64,000 bases of DNA, taken from assembly GCA_000507305.1 (NCBI GenBank), contig DF239556.1:122983-186982 (forward strand), in the 5' to 3' direction. Origin of the DNA: Breviolum minutum Mf 1.05b.01 (taxonomy: Eukaryota > Sar > Dinophyceae > Suessiales > Symbiodiniaceae). The translations under genes were made by a program, and so were the position numbers. Of this stretch, positions 45,538 through 57,091 are shown one piece after another. Position 1 is the stretch's first letter, and each line of letters starts with the position of its first letter. Under the pieces are notes generated by a model. The model was not told the origin of the DNA and searched no databases. It saw only the letters and a list, made by a program, of their open reading frames with translations.

Positions 45538-45664
45538 CATGAGGTAGTGAAACAACACACCGAACTGGAACACACCCCGAAAAAACCTTTACCAACAGGC
45601 CATAAAGGGATTCTTTTCATAGTTGGCTAGGGGGATTGCCGATTGGGTGTGCTCTAGGGGTGTG
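45538..45664. repeat. Right arm of the long inverted repeat
   Basis: Inverted counterpart of 44088-44228; ACCAACAGGC at 45591 and GATTGGGTGTGCTCTAGGGG mirror the left arm. Confidence 0.7.
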
Positions 45665-47539
45665 TTGTACCTTTCTTGGAATGAAGCAGCGAGCGATGAT
45701 TTTTTTTTTGGGGGGATATAGTATTCAACAATACCCATAGGGATCTATGTATGGAATATTTACCTACACTTGCTTGATTTCCAAACACATAGGCTTCCAA
45801 ACACCTGGTCAAGAGGTGGATATAGTATTCAACTAATATAGGCCCCTGAAAACTAACATGTCCCCTGAAAGATGATGGTTGGAAGATGACATTTCCTTTT
45901 GAAATGGCCGCTTTTCAAGTGACAATTTTTGTGGGGGGTAAGATTAATAGACAAAGGAGAGAACATCCACGTGAAAGAGTTTTATTTTTCATGTTTTGGG
46001 AAGTTCTAAAATACTACATCCCGGGAAGACTAACATGGACCCTAAAAAAGGCTCTTGGAAAAGGAAAAACATCTCCCCACACCATTATGTTTGATTGATT
46101 TTGGGGGGTGTAGATACAGAAATGTCAAGGAAATCATTGAGAGGAACATACCCTAGACATCCAAAAATTCTCCAGTCATACGTGGTGAGTATCCGTTTTT
46201 TTTCAACCCCAAACAAAGCCTAAACTCCTCGGGTGTTTTGGAAGTCCTAGGGATTCCGGTGCCGAATTTCCCCACATCGTGCTTGATTTTCGGGGGATCA
46301 AAGTTGATGCTCTCAAGTATATACTGTACGTCAATTTTGAAGGATTTCGCGGAAAAATCGTGCAATTAATTTTGGGGTTGGTGTCATATAATGACACCTG
46401 TTGGGGTTGTTTTCCACCTTTAATAGAGAGAGAGATATATATATATATATATATACTATACTCGCTAAAACTAACACAGCCTCTAAAAAATGCTGGTTGG
46501 GAGACTACTTTCCTTTGGGAAGGCTCATTTTCAGGTGGGACTGTTAGCTTTAGGGAGGGCAACATGTTTTGTTAAAAACCTTCGGTTTTTGACCATCCAA
46601 TATATTAATATGTTGAAACCACTTGTGAGTTGATGGACCCCACACTTGAAGAGTTTCATTTCATATATATCAATCCCAAAGTTTTTTAGAGATATCAGAT
46701 TTCCCAACTTGAACAAGTCCTTCCCCATGACGGATCCATGGGACTGGCATATTCACCTACATGAAAACCATAAAAATCAACCATTCATGTAGGGAAATAT
46801 ACCAGCCCCATGGATCCTATGGGTTCAACAAAAAATAACAGTGCTTAAAAAGAGACATGGGGACACTGTTTTTTTTTCAACTCAGGTCTTTTCAAAATGA
46901 ACAATGAACAACAATGGTTGTTTGAATCACGTAGGGGTATATGGATAGTTATACCGTACCCTTGTTTTTATAGGCATGAACAAAATCGCACAATGATGAC
47001 AATTCCCGACCCAAAACCCTAGGCATTAAAAATGGAATAATGAAATGGGATGAAGTCTTTTGTTTTTTTTTTGTGGCTCATAGCGTGCTGGTTCCATGCA
47101 GTAATATGGCAAGTTGACATCATCCTGGGTGCTTGTAGCAATGGAGCCACGAATAAAAAACGGCCTTACTTTCCATTATACTGGTTTTTAATATAGGGAT
47201 CCTTACGATGGGTTTATTATAATCCCCTTATAACTGGGCAGTATAACCCCTTAATATTACCTAAACCACCAGGGTTGAAGCTTCATTGCTCAATGGAATT
47301 TTCTGAGTTCCCAGGTTGATGTCACGTACAGCGTTTCTGTGAAAATCACAGGATGACATGAAGCACCTTTCGATAGAAGAGATCATTGAGATGAGGATGA
47401 AGGTCCCCTGAGTTGGGTTGGCTAGTTGGGTTGGCAGCTTGACGTTCGCTTGATCATTTGTTTTTTTTTTAAATAAATTTAAGTGGTGGTTGAAAACAGG
47501 AGTTTTTTTCATGTTCATTGATGAACATTGGAAACAAAT

Positions 47540-47870
47540 GAAACGCAATTTCAAGCACGACGTGTTCTTAAATAGGCTTCGTAAAAAAACAAACACCACT
47601 GGATCTTGCGAACCCTATGCGAATCAGCCGGGATCTCAAGTCACTAGGGACCGTGGCTTGGAGATCCAAAAAGAAGCACCCGACGCATCATACAGCGTCA
47701 TTCACCACCTGTTTTTCTGGGTCGGGTCCAATCGCTGATTCTTAGGGAAGCCGATTTTATTGAACCAAGTCGAAGATTGGGAGATGATCATCATTCAACC
47801 CATCAACCCGATGAGTTCACCTGGTTGGCCATGATGAGTCCCTCACATTTTGTGGCAACTTCTTGGGATT
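47540..47870 (+). CDS. Probable exon(s) upstream of the RING finger
   Basis: 47739-47885 is open as EADFIEPSRRLGDDHHSTH, DEFTWLAMMSPSHFVATSW and FSEMLHPEFFWG after an acceptor TTCTTAG|GGAAGC. It has no early ATG, so simple ORF scans show only its tail. Just upstream, 47595-47700 is open in two frames (LDLANPMRISRDLKSLG or GSCEPYANQPGSQVTRDRG). They lie immediately before the first RING exon on the same strand and probably belong to the same transcript. Confidence 0.45.
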
Positions 47871-47942
47871 TTTCGGAAATGTTGCATCCCGAATTTTTTT
47901 GGGGAAGATTTTGAGCCCATTTTATTCCTCCTATGATATACC

Positions 47943-50900
47943 ATGGAGAACTATGGCCTCGGACTTTTTCTTAGACCGTTCGACCAGGCTCGCAACACCT
48001 GCAGAATTTGCTCCAAGAATTTCGGGCAGCAGGTGGTATGGTGGTCTGGGCAAAAAATTTGGTCGGTCGCGTCGAGAGTCGACATCTTTGGAACCAACTC
48101 GCTTACTAAATATCCCTTGAACATCAACTATTCATGTATATATGGGGATTTATTTTAAAAAAAACCGTCCTTTCAATCACATCTTCGGGGGAGATAGGAT
48201 TTTGAGAGCATGATAATGCATGATATAGAGGCATCAAAAATGCAGGGCCGCGCAAGAGGGCGCAAGGGCGAGCGCAAGACATACCATATCACCATATATC
48301 ACCATATCACCATGGAATTTGGAGGATATTCATTGAATGTGGCAAAAAAAACCCACGCGCGCAAGAGCGCGCAAGGGCGAAGCGCAAGGGGTCCTATCCT
48401 ACCAAAAAGCAACAGGAATTTTTGACAACCCCCATATATATTTATAGATAAATATACAACTAGGTGGTGGTTTCAAATTATTTTCATGTTCACCTCTATT
48501 TGGGGAAGGTTTCCAATTTGACTAATATTTTTCAAATGGGTTGAAACCACCAACCAGACAAGTCTAATGGATCTTATATGGATGGGCATCTCATCCCCCC
48601 AAAAAATTGAACATAAATCTGGAAGTTCATTAAAAAAAGATTAACGAGCTTTTTATGCGTGTTTTGTTGGTTTCACCTTTTTTTTTTACGAAACAAACTA
48701 AAATAAAAAACAATAAGAAATACGATAGCGAAAAGAGAATTAGCAGGAAAACCATACCCATACCATCCATGTATTGTATATTTACCTACATTTACCATTA
48801 AAACACCAACTATTCATTGTAGGTAAATATACAATCGTCCCATGGATGGTATGGGATAGGAAAGTACTATTTTGTTGGGCAATTGGATTAAACGCTGGTT
48901 TGAATTAAGGGCCCCTTAAATTTGATGGAAAATGTTCACGTCGCCAGTGGCACTTCCTGCTTCCTCCTTTGGCATCATCCTGACGGTTTTTTTTTCTCAG
49001 TCTAACTGCCAAACTCTGTAAGTGTACAACCTATGTGAGTACACCGAATTGTGTGAAAGAATCCCATTGAGATTGTACCTACAAAAGGAAAGTCGAATCT
49101 GAACTAACTGTATTTTTTTTCAGGGGTAAAGTCGCTGTTAGTTTCAGGGAATGTAGTTCCCTAGTGTAGTTTAAAGTTTAAATTAGATAGGTTGGCAATG
49201 CTCGTTGTTTTGGTTGTTGGCAACCTGCGCAACAAAAATCCCATAGCTTTGAAGTATCGTTACTTGCGCAGTGACCGAAACCCTGGTTATTTGCTGTATT
49301 ATTGACTGGGAATATGCCACCCAGTCATTGTAAGGATCCCTATATGAACCAATCAGTACCATAGCATCCATGTATGCTATATTTACCTACATGTCCCATA
49401 AAAATCATCTATTCATGGTAAATATACCAGCCCCATGGTGTGGTATGGGGTATAATTAATGGATTGTCACGTACCGGGTTTTGATCACTGCTCACCCCTG
49501 GATCCCAAAACCTGAAAAAAAATGAAGGTTTTTTAAGCCCAAAAGTATGGGTTGTAACTAGCTATAACCCGTAAAAATGAAGGAAACGTGGGTTCCCATG
49601 GTATAGTATAGCTACCTACAGTACATGAATTTGTTGCTTTGTATATATTACTTGGATTTTGCGACTCTTTACCATGTGATTTTTCGAACTTTTTGCCTGT
49701 TGTTGAACACAGGCGCGTCGCCACCTTCCTTGTGGGCACACCTTTCACGAGATGTGCATTCGTCGCTGGGGTTTCAGGGTCTGATTCGGGTTCGTGACAT
49801 GGGGCCCGCTAGCCCGGTAGCCCCCTATGTTACATATGGCCAAAAAAAACCATGGGGTTTCACTGGGGTGACATATCACCATATATGGGTGTTTCCTTAA
49901 ATGGTGGTACCCCCAAAACACCCCCAAAATGATCATTTTTAGTAGGAAAACCCATGGTTGTTGGGGAAACCCACCATTTTAGGAAACACCCATATATACT
50001 TATAAGAACTATAGGGATACTATAGGGTGGTGGTTTAGTTTCTTTAGATGTTTTTTATTTTCATCCTTGGGGAAGATGATTTCCCATAATTTGACTGTCT
50101 CATATGTTTCCCGATTTTCGTCGGGAAGTAAACCAATCACCAACTCTTGGGAAAAATCTTTAGGTTAACCTGAAAGGCTCAAATTTATGGTGAATTAGGA
50201 GGTAAATCTTCCATTCCCATTGGAGTTTTTGTTGGGATATTCATGCGTATACCCTCCAAGACCCTGAAACTAATAGCAAGTTGGCACCTGAAAATGGGAT
50301 GGATTGGAAGACAAAAAAACTTGGCTTCCTGTTGGGGGGCAAGCTTGACCTATTTTCAGTGGCCTTTGCCGTTAATTTTAGGGAGTGTATAGATATACGG
50401 AATCCAAATGGGGCCCCTTGTTTTGAATGGAATCCGGGCCTTGTTTTGGGATGGTTGACCTCCAAAAATAGACTGTCATTGAGGTAATCCAATAGGATCT
50501 TTCTGAAGCATTGGGACCCCTTCCGGTAGAATTGGTAAGTTGACCAACGTCTATATACTATATAATACGTAATGTAGACATCCCCCCTCACATCACACCA
50601 CCACACCGAAACTCTCCGAAGATGTCATGGAAGGACTCCCCCTTTTGCCATTTCGCGACTATTAAACACCAGATCCAACCTCACAGTGTTTACAAGTTGT
50701 GGGCCCCTACGAGTTTTTGAAATGTTTTTTTTTCTAAAAAAACCATATATAACTGGCCTTATAAACATGTGTTTTTTACACTGGGGTGAAAAATATCACC
50801 CTACTTATATAGGAGTTATAAGTTATTTCACCCCATTTATAACCGGTTTTTGGCCCACCTTGTAGGGATCTGTTGTTTTTTTCGTCCGATTTGTTTGATG

Positions 50901-52660
50901 TTCCGATTTTGTTGGATTCGGTCAGAGCCAATCGACTGCGCAGTGATGAATTCACCCTGGTGGTTCATGACACATATACGGGTTTGATTTCTGTTGATCT
51001 GATCATATGAGAAACGAAAAAAAACGACCTTACTTTCCATTACCCATAGGATCCATGTATGGCATATTCACCTACATTTACCATAAAAATCAACCAAATG
51101 TAGGTAAATATACCATACATGGATCCTATGGGTTATACTGGTTGTTTAATGGTAATCCTTATAATAGCTTACTATAATCCCCACGTTTAACCGGGTAGTT
51201 GTTAATCCACTATAATACCCTAAACAACGAAGTTCTTATTCATTGCTCATATCAATGTATCAAGATCAACGACTCCAAGTATAAAGGAACAAAAATCCAA
51301 GATTCTGAGGATCCCTTACAAAAATGGTATATTTGCCATCCGTCACGGGTGGCTGAATGTAGGTAAATAATATCATATACCTTTGGACCGGGTCAAACCT
51401 TAGAAAAACGGGGGTCATAACTTGATAAGGGCCCCGTAAAAAAAATGGGGGTTCCCACCATGGTTTGAAAATGGATCCGTTTGTCACCCAGATGGCTCAA
51501 TGGGACGATTGTATATTTACCTACCTGGACCTTCCAAAGGGTGCCAAATGGGTTTAAGGGGTGTCAATTAACCATCCCTTAGGGTTTATTTGGCACCCCT
51601 TGGAAGGTGCTGGTAGAAAACTGGATAGTATAGAGGGTTTTGTTGCATTTTAATGCATTTTACATATATTCCATACATGGAGCGGTTGGGATTGGAAACT
51701 AGCACCACGTTTTTCGAACAATTTGAGGAGAGGAATGGATAGCCACGAAGCAGATGATGGTACAATGCCCAGTCTGCCAAGCATCATATCACCTGAAAGA
51801 ACTCCGGAATGTGGATCAGGTTCGCGATATCGAACGTGGGGTGGAGTTCCCGGTGGGTGGAACGTGGGTTCACGTCAAAGATGTTTTGTAGGGTTTTGTT
51901 AGATTCCCTTGCCCGAAACCTGAAACCTAACGTTTCTGAAAAGAGGCCCTAAAAGGCAAGTCGAATGTGAAGTAACTGCGATTTTTCAGGGGGTAAACTC
52001 GCTGTTAGTTTGAGGGACTGTAGTTCAGCAGCTCAGCAATGTACGTTAACAACGGGGGTTGTTGGCAACCTCCGCAACAAAAATCGCACAGCTTTGAAGT
52101 ATAGTCACTTGAGCGGTGACCAAACCTACTGGTAGGTTATTTTGTGCTATAAAGGAGATCAGGCTACCCAGTTATACAGGGATTAGCATAAGCCATTGCA
52201 AGGATCCCTATAAACCGATCAGAATTTCATGGAATGTCATAAGGGTTTCTTTCACGTCGCTCACTTGATATGTGCAAAGATGAATGAATATAGTTTAATA
52301 TTTTTTCGAGTTTTTGCAACCTCATGGTGATCCCTGACCCGTCAATCCAGTGGCTATTTTGAGGCCCCCAAAACACCTCTGCGATCCTTTGCATAATACA
52401 GGTCATTCACCCTTCCATTGGAGGGTCCCTGCTGATTCTTGGGGTAGTTACGATTTTTTACCCTCCCCCCCTTAAAGGGGTGGAGATGCGAGATGTCCAA
52501 ACCCAAGACATCCAAACACCTCCTGGTTCCAAGCACTTCCGACCTCAAGGGTATTGGAGGATTTTGGACGACCCGTTTTTGAGGATTCGTCGCTTCAGAT
52601 CTTTTTCCGCTCGCAGGTGAGATACCCGGCACAGAAGATAGAATGCGTCAAGCAGCAAGG
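47943..52660 (+). CDS. RING-H2 zinc-finger protein (probable E3 ubiquitin ligase), partial exon chain
   Basis: Three exons assemble a complete RING-H2 finger: 47943-48032 (ends CRICSKNFGQQ, donor CAG|GTGGTA), 49713-49770 (ARRHLPCGHTFHEMCIRRW, acceptor CACAG, donor G|GTTTCA) and 51743-51819 (ATKQMMVQCPVCQASYHL, acceptor GGATAG, donor CAG|GTTCGC). Spacing after splicing is C-x2-C-x13-C-x-H-x2-H-x2-C-x12-C-x2-C, fully within the RING-H2 consensus, and phases 0, 1 and 0 agree. A fourth exon from 52617 (CGCAG|GTGAGATACC, reading VRYPAQKIECVKQQG) follows in phase. RING-H2 domains recruit E2 enzymes for ubiquitin transfer; the substrate is unknown. The N-terminus and the end are unresolved. Each of these exons is overlapped by longer frames in other phases. 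Confidence 0.65.
48243..48390. repeat. GC-rich direct repeat pair flanking a CACCATAT array
   Basis: CGCGCAAGAGGGCGCAAGGGC at about 48247 and CGCGCAAGAGCGCGCAAGGGC at about 48357 are near-identical, each followed by GA(A)GCGCAAG. Between them the motif ATATCACC repeats about four times. The base composition is very unlike the surrounding AT-rich intron. Confidence 0.75.
48460..48557. mobile_element. Family A element
   Basis: CTAGGTGGTGGTTTCAAAT ... GGTTGAAACCACCAACCAG, in the intron between RING exons 1 and 2. Confidence 0.8.
50023..50145. mobile_element. Diverged family A element with extra internal hairpin
   Basis: GGGTGGTGGTTTAGTTTC ... AAACCAATCACCAACTC, with an inserted CCCGATTTTCGTCGGG hairpin near the right end. 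It lies in the intron between RING exons 2 and 3. Confidence 0.6.
50496..50534 (+). CDS. Possible 39-base exon with consensus splice sites (DLSEALGPLPVEL)
   Basis: AATAG|GATCTT...GAATTG|GTAAGT: the acceptor and the GTAAGT donor are canonical and the frame is open. It lies inside the RING intron 49771-51742. Including it would break the phase of the RING splice, so it is an alternative exon, part of an overlapping transcript, or chance. Confidence 0.3.
50866..51007 (+). CDS. Possible exon inside a RING intron (DLLFFSSDLFDV...)
   Basis: After TTGTAG the frame GDLLFFSSDLFDV, ILLDSVRANRLRSDE, FTLVVHDTYTGLISVD stays open to a TGA at 51008. Its amino-acid composition looks protein-like. It directly follows the end of an ATTTATAGGGG-type element (about 50735-50865). 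No family is recognised, and its relation to the RING transcript is unclear. Confidence 0.35.
51042..51133. mobile_element. Family B palindrome, almost perfect
   Basis: CCCATAGGATCCATGTATGG ... CCATACATGGATCCTATGGG with about 40-bp arms and one obvious difference (CATATTCACC versus GGTAAATATA). It would form a single long hairpin in RNA. Confidence 0.9.
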
Positions 52661-53048
52661 AGAAGATTGAGGTGCGGGGGTGTGTGTTGGTATCAAAGAA
52701 GTGATTCTGGGTGCTTGTTTTTACACCCCGGAAATTTTCACATGGAACCTGTAAAAGAAGTTTTTTGGAAAAGGAGATTTTCCGCCTTTTGGAAATTGTC
52801 ATGAATTCAGGGTTCCATGTTAAATTTCGGGGGAGCCTGGCAATTCTTTGTGACCTTTTTGGGATGGTTAAGTGACCCCTTCAATGGCTAAGTGACCTTC
52901 AACTAGGGGATAAAAAGGTCACTTTGAATCACCTGGAGTATATATTTTTGTTCATGTTTACCCTTTTATTCCTACCTGGAAAGAGTGGTCAAAAGCTGGT
53001 GGATTTTTTACTGTTTAGTATTTTAATAAATATTGATACGTACATCAG

Positions 53049-53142
53049 TACCCATCGGATCCATGTATGGTATATTTACCTACATTTGGTTGGTTTTTAT
53101 GGTAAATGTAGGTGAATTGATATACCATACATGGATCCTATG
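53049..53142. mobile_element. Family B palindrome
   Basis: ACCCATCGGATCCATGTATGG ... CCATACATGGATCCTATGGGG. GGTTGGTTTTTATGG marks the centre. A second, partial copy follows at about 53335. Confidence 0.85.
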
Positions 53143-53683
53143 GGGTATTTTGAAAAATGTTGATACGTACATCAGTAATATACCATGGTGATTCAATTCG
53201 TGACCTTTTTCTTCATCCCCGATCATTGGATGTCATCGACTTCAACCTTTGAGTTCTTCAGGTCACGTTTTCACTCACTCACTCTTCCCGGGACCCAAAA
53301 AGAATTGCCAGGTGATTTATGTTTCTTTCCCATGACGGATCCATGGGACGTTTTTGCATATATGTACCTATTGTTTTTCGATGGGCCAAAAACATGGTTG
53401 TTGTTTGTTTCCTGCTCAAGTGGCATGGAACCATGACACATCCATGGATATTAATATATGGTATATTTACCTTCATGTACCATTAAAAAATCAACCAAAT
53501 ATATATGTAGGTAAATACCTGGACCTTCAAAGGGGTGCCAATTAAACCCTAAGGGATGGTGAATTGACACCCTTTAGGAACCATTTGGCACCCCTGTGAA
53601 GGTGCTGGTATATACAATCGTCCCATGGATCCTATTTATGGGGTCATGGGAGTCATGGCTTTGTGTTCTCTCTTCATCTTTCA

Positions 53684-53813
53684 GGTTGGTGGAACCTCCT
53701 CAAGTGGTCGCGAAGCGAACAGTAGAAGACTGTGATGCGGTCAGCGACCAGCTGCATGATGAGTGCCGTTCTGAAACAGTTGGTACGAACCCAGTCGCGG
53801 TCTCGTGCTAGGA
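53684..53813 (+). CDS. Probable exon (LVEPPQVVAKRTVEDCD...)
   Basis: A clear pyrimidine tract and acceptor (TCTTCATCTTTCAG|G) precede LVEPPQVVAKRTVEDCD, AVSDQLHDECRSETVG. A stop follows at 53811-53813, unless a donor inside is used. It fits a downstream exon of the RING protein gene. Confidence 0.5.
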
Positions 53814-54008
53814 AATTTCTTTCGCAAAGATCTCGGATCCGATTCCAATGCATCCATTAGCTATGTGCCCTGTGGAAGTGCAAATATTCACTGAAGTTTT
53901 TTGTTGATCATTCACATGTCAACTCGAATGTGTTAAAAAATCATGACTTGGTGTTTTGTAGAAAAATATCTCAAGGTTCCAAACGAAATATTTCCAAATT
54001 GTTTCCAA

Positions 54009-54178
54009 GAGCGGCAGAAAAGGCACAAATTTCAAAGCACTGTTCACCAAAAGAGGCACATTTCGGTTCAGGCACGAAACCCATCGACAATTTGTTGGGG
54101 CTCGGTGCAATTGTTGCAAGGAATTCGAAAAACTAGAGGCAGTGATTGCCCATGATTGCTCCTCAGGGGAGAGGCCCT
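54009..54178 (+). CDS. Probable exon with a CxxCC...H..C cluster
   Basis: The best frame reads GTFRFRHETHRQFVG, ARCNCCKEFEKLEAVIAHDC, SSGERP and stop. Four Cys and a His in 16 residues could bind zinc. The two longer overlapping frames (53930-54136, 53943-54155) lack this. The 5' limit is uncertain. Confidence 0.4.
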
Positions 54179-54299
54179 GAGGAAAGTTTGAAGAGATTTG
54201 AACAAAAGTGTGAGCATTTTGGTTTGTAACCACATTTTCGTGCACTGAATTCATCTGAGTTGTCTAATCAGATCCCCTTTTTTGTTTGGTTTTCACCAC

Positions 54300-54450
54300 G
54301 AGCGAGTGTATGAAAACTCAGGGGTGGATGGAAACATTGCGGAAACCCCCGCAGTTGCGTAGATTGGTCCCTCGAATTCATTTCGTTGCTCGCCGAGGAT
54401 GCATGTACTGCATCTTAGCTCATAATTTAAGATCTCCTGAAGAAAAAAAA
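54300..54450 (+). CDS. Possible exon (RRLVPRIHFVARRGCMYCI...)
   Basis: Open frame with SECMKTQGWMETLRK, PPQLRRLVPRIHFVARRG, CMYCILAHNLRSPEE followed by a lysine-rich stretch. The coding look fades after about 54440. Unrecognised. Confidence 0.35.
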
Positions 54451-54682
54451 ACAGAGAAAACAGAGAAAGCCCAATGCAAAACAGACACAACAAAAACAAA
54501 CACGACTACAGTACACTGAATTTTTTGGTGTTCCTCATAATTAGCCCCTGAATTCCCAATGTGTTAGTTGAAATCCTTGTGTTTTTTACAGCAATTCATG
54601 GGAAATTCCATGGAGTTCATTGAGCTATAATATGGCGACTTTGCATGGAAAAACCTGGAGTCAACTGTTGCTCCTAACAGCA

Positions 54683-54853
54683 AGACGTGCTATTTGCAGC
54701 TGCCGACCTTCCCGCAGGTGACAATTTGCCGCGGGACGGTGTTTGGCACCAACAAAAATTTGCCGATCCGATTTCTGCGGCAACTAAATCGGATGAATCG
54801 CCGCACCGAAAAAAAAAGAACATCCCAGAATACCCCACGCAGAACACATAAAG
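54683..54853 (+). CDS. Probable exon ending in a stop (DVLFAAADLPAGDNLPRDG)
   Basis: After CTAACAG the frame reads QDVLFAAADLPAGDNLPRDG, VWHQQKFADPISAATKSD, ESPHRKKKNIPEYPTQNT then TAA. The GC content is higher than the flanks. It could be the C-terminal exon of the RING gene, which would place the gene end near 54.85 kb. Confidence 0.4.
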
Positions 54854-56249
54854 AATCAACTTCTCAATTCTTTGGAAGGTGTTTCTCGTTTTTTTTTGAA
54901 CAAATATCGTAGGCTGGTTTTAGGGGTAAAGTTGATAGAAATACATAGCAACTTGTTTTCCAGGTACGATGTTCATGTTGGATTTTTTTGAACAGATAGG
55001 AAAAAACAACACACAAAATCAGCTATACATGGCAAACCCCACCAGGGTTTGGAAGATCCATTCTGGAGTTGTGGATCTTTGTGCTTTGTTTGGACTTAAG
55101 GGTGATGAATTTAGGGTTAGTGAAACCTCGCTTTTCAGGGGTGTATAATTTGGCCAGAATGGTTCTTTGAATAAAAATTATGAACCAAACATTGGTTTCA
55201 ATGGTTGGAAATTATCAAACGTCCATGCATCACCATCCATTTCAAAAATGGTACTTTAGACAGGTTCCAGGAGAGTACCATTGTTTTCACATTTCACTGC
55301 AGATTTGAAATTTCAGGTACCTAAGATGGAGATACTTACCTTTATGTAATCTGTATGTAAGGCTTATATGTAAGGGAACCCCACCCCCAAACAGCCTTAT
55401 AAGTTTCACTACCTTCATTTTTGGTACCTGAAACTTTTGGTGAATACACTTTTAAGACAGTTTCTTTCAAAGCAGAAAAGATCCTTCCATTTCCGTCCAA
55501 GGGGTATTTCATGTTTATCATTTTGTTTGACTCAGATTTGTTAAGATACCCCATAACCATATGTTTTTTCTTCCCTACATGTACTGTATCATAAATTCAA
55601 GCTGAATGTAGGCAAATATTCCCTATACATGGACATTTGGATACTCTTAAGACTGTTTCTTTTCAAAACAACAGGTCCTTCCATGTCGAAGCGTTGAATT
55701 GAAGGGTATTTCTGGGTCTGACCCGCGTTCCAAATGTGCGGGAGCGGATTTGACGTTCCAAATGAGCAAACTTCAGCATACTACCCAAGAAGACAAAAAC
55801 AGCTTTTGGATCTGAAGATGATAGATGAACAATGAAAGAAGCCATGTTTGTTGGCAATATGGGATGATATATTACCCATGTTATATGGGGAGGTGATTAT
55901 AACAAACCATTATATAAGGATCCCTTTTAAACAACCAGGATATTCATGGATATTCTCGTCCCGGTAGTTTTGGATTGGCTCGAAAAGGGAGGTTTTCGGG
56001 ACATGCAGGGACCCTTGTACCCCTACCACCTTTCACCCCTAAATCCAGGTGACAAGAAAAGGCCCTTGATAGGCTTATTATAAAGGTCAATACCTGGGAG
56101 TCCACCTGAAAACCTATCATACTATATAGGCCTATATAAGGTAGGAAGGTTTGGGGTACATTGATTCGTCGACATCGTTTGTCACCTCCTGAGTTTGGAT
56201 GATTTGGATGGTGATGTTTTTTGGGGGTTCAGTTCTACCTTCCCAGGTG

Positions 56250-56660
56250 GTTGAGTTTGGTGTTTTTTTTGAGCCATCGAGATCGGTTTTTCTCGACATC
56301 GGGGTTGGAAAAGTTGCAGATTCAAGGAAGAGGATAATATATCCCATAGCATACCATGGGGCTGGTATATTTATATACCTATATTTGTTTGATTTTTTAT
56401 GGTACATGTAGGCAAATATACCAGTCCCATGGATGCTATGGGTATTGAATTCGTTCGGTGTTTTTGTTTTGTCCAGCTACTATGAAGGGCTTTCCACGGT
56501 TGCGGCCACGTTTACAGATGCCTTGGGTGCTGTGTATGCTGAGAAAAAAGCTCAAAATTGAACAACGCAATATTGCATTCAACTCCCAGGGGCCCCAAAA
56601 ACAGAGGAGACGGACGGCCCCGCCGTCATCTCCTCTAAAAAACCGCTGGCTTGAAAGAAA
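56250..56660 (+). CDS. Two probable exons of an unrecognised gene
   Basis: 56250-about 56330 follows CTTCCCAG and reads VVEFGVFFEPSRSVFLDIG, VGKVADSRKR up to a family B element. 56475-about 56558 follows TTTGTCCAG and reads YYEGLSTVAATFTDALGAVY, AEKK. The next bases can continue after a possible tiny intron into APKTEETDGPAVISSKKPLA and stop, or into a Lys/Arg-rich frame. GAGGAGA...TCTCCTC at about 56605-56635 forms a hairpin in this part. Confidence 0.4.
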
Positions 56661-56869
56661 AGCCACGGGTCTCTCAACGAAATCCCCCGCAACTTAAAGA
56701 AACACATAGCCAATGATGCCAACAAAAAAAACATCTGCAAACTAAAAAACGGCAAAAAATCGTGAGATTTCCGGGAGAATTTCTGAAAGGACCCTAACAA
56801 AAAACCGCAAAAACCACGATGATCTTACTTCCCTCCCCAGCGGAGGAAGAAGTGACCGTCGTACCTTCT

Positions 56870-57091
56870 TGAGATCCAGGATGGGTTTCCGATGTCACGG
56901 TGTTTCAGCCGAACAAGGCGAAGCACCCCATGTGGCCATCGCAAGCCGCGCCCCGCTTCAAAAACACGTGGCCCCGCATCCTGGGAAAAATGTCTCAACA
57001 TTTCAGAAACCAATCCGTATCTGGACCCCGTTTTTCTGGGGAAACCCCAAAAAGAAAACCGAGCGGAAAGCAACAACGAGCAGCATTTTGA
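56870..57091. other. GC-rich coding-like block, strand undecided
   Basis: Plus frames (VFQPNKAKHPMWPSQAAPR ... ending GKQQRAAF stop, and SAEQGEAPHVAIASRAP) and a minus frame (GLVSEMLRHFSQDAGPR, FEAGRGLRWPHGVLRLV) are all open. The composition shows this is probably exonic, but I cannot decide the strand. Confidence 0.3.
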
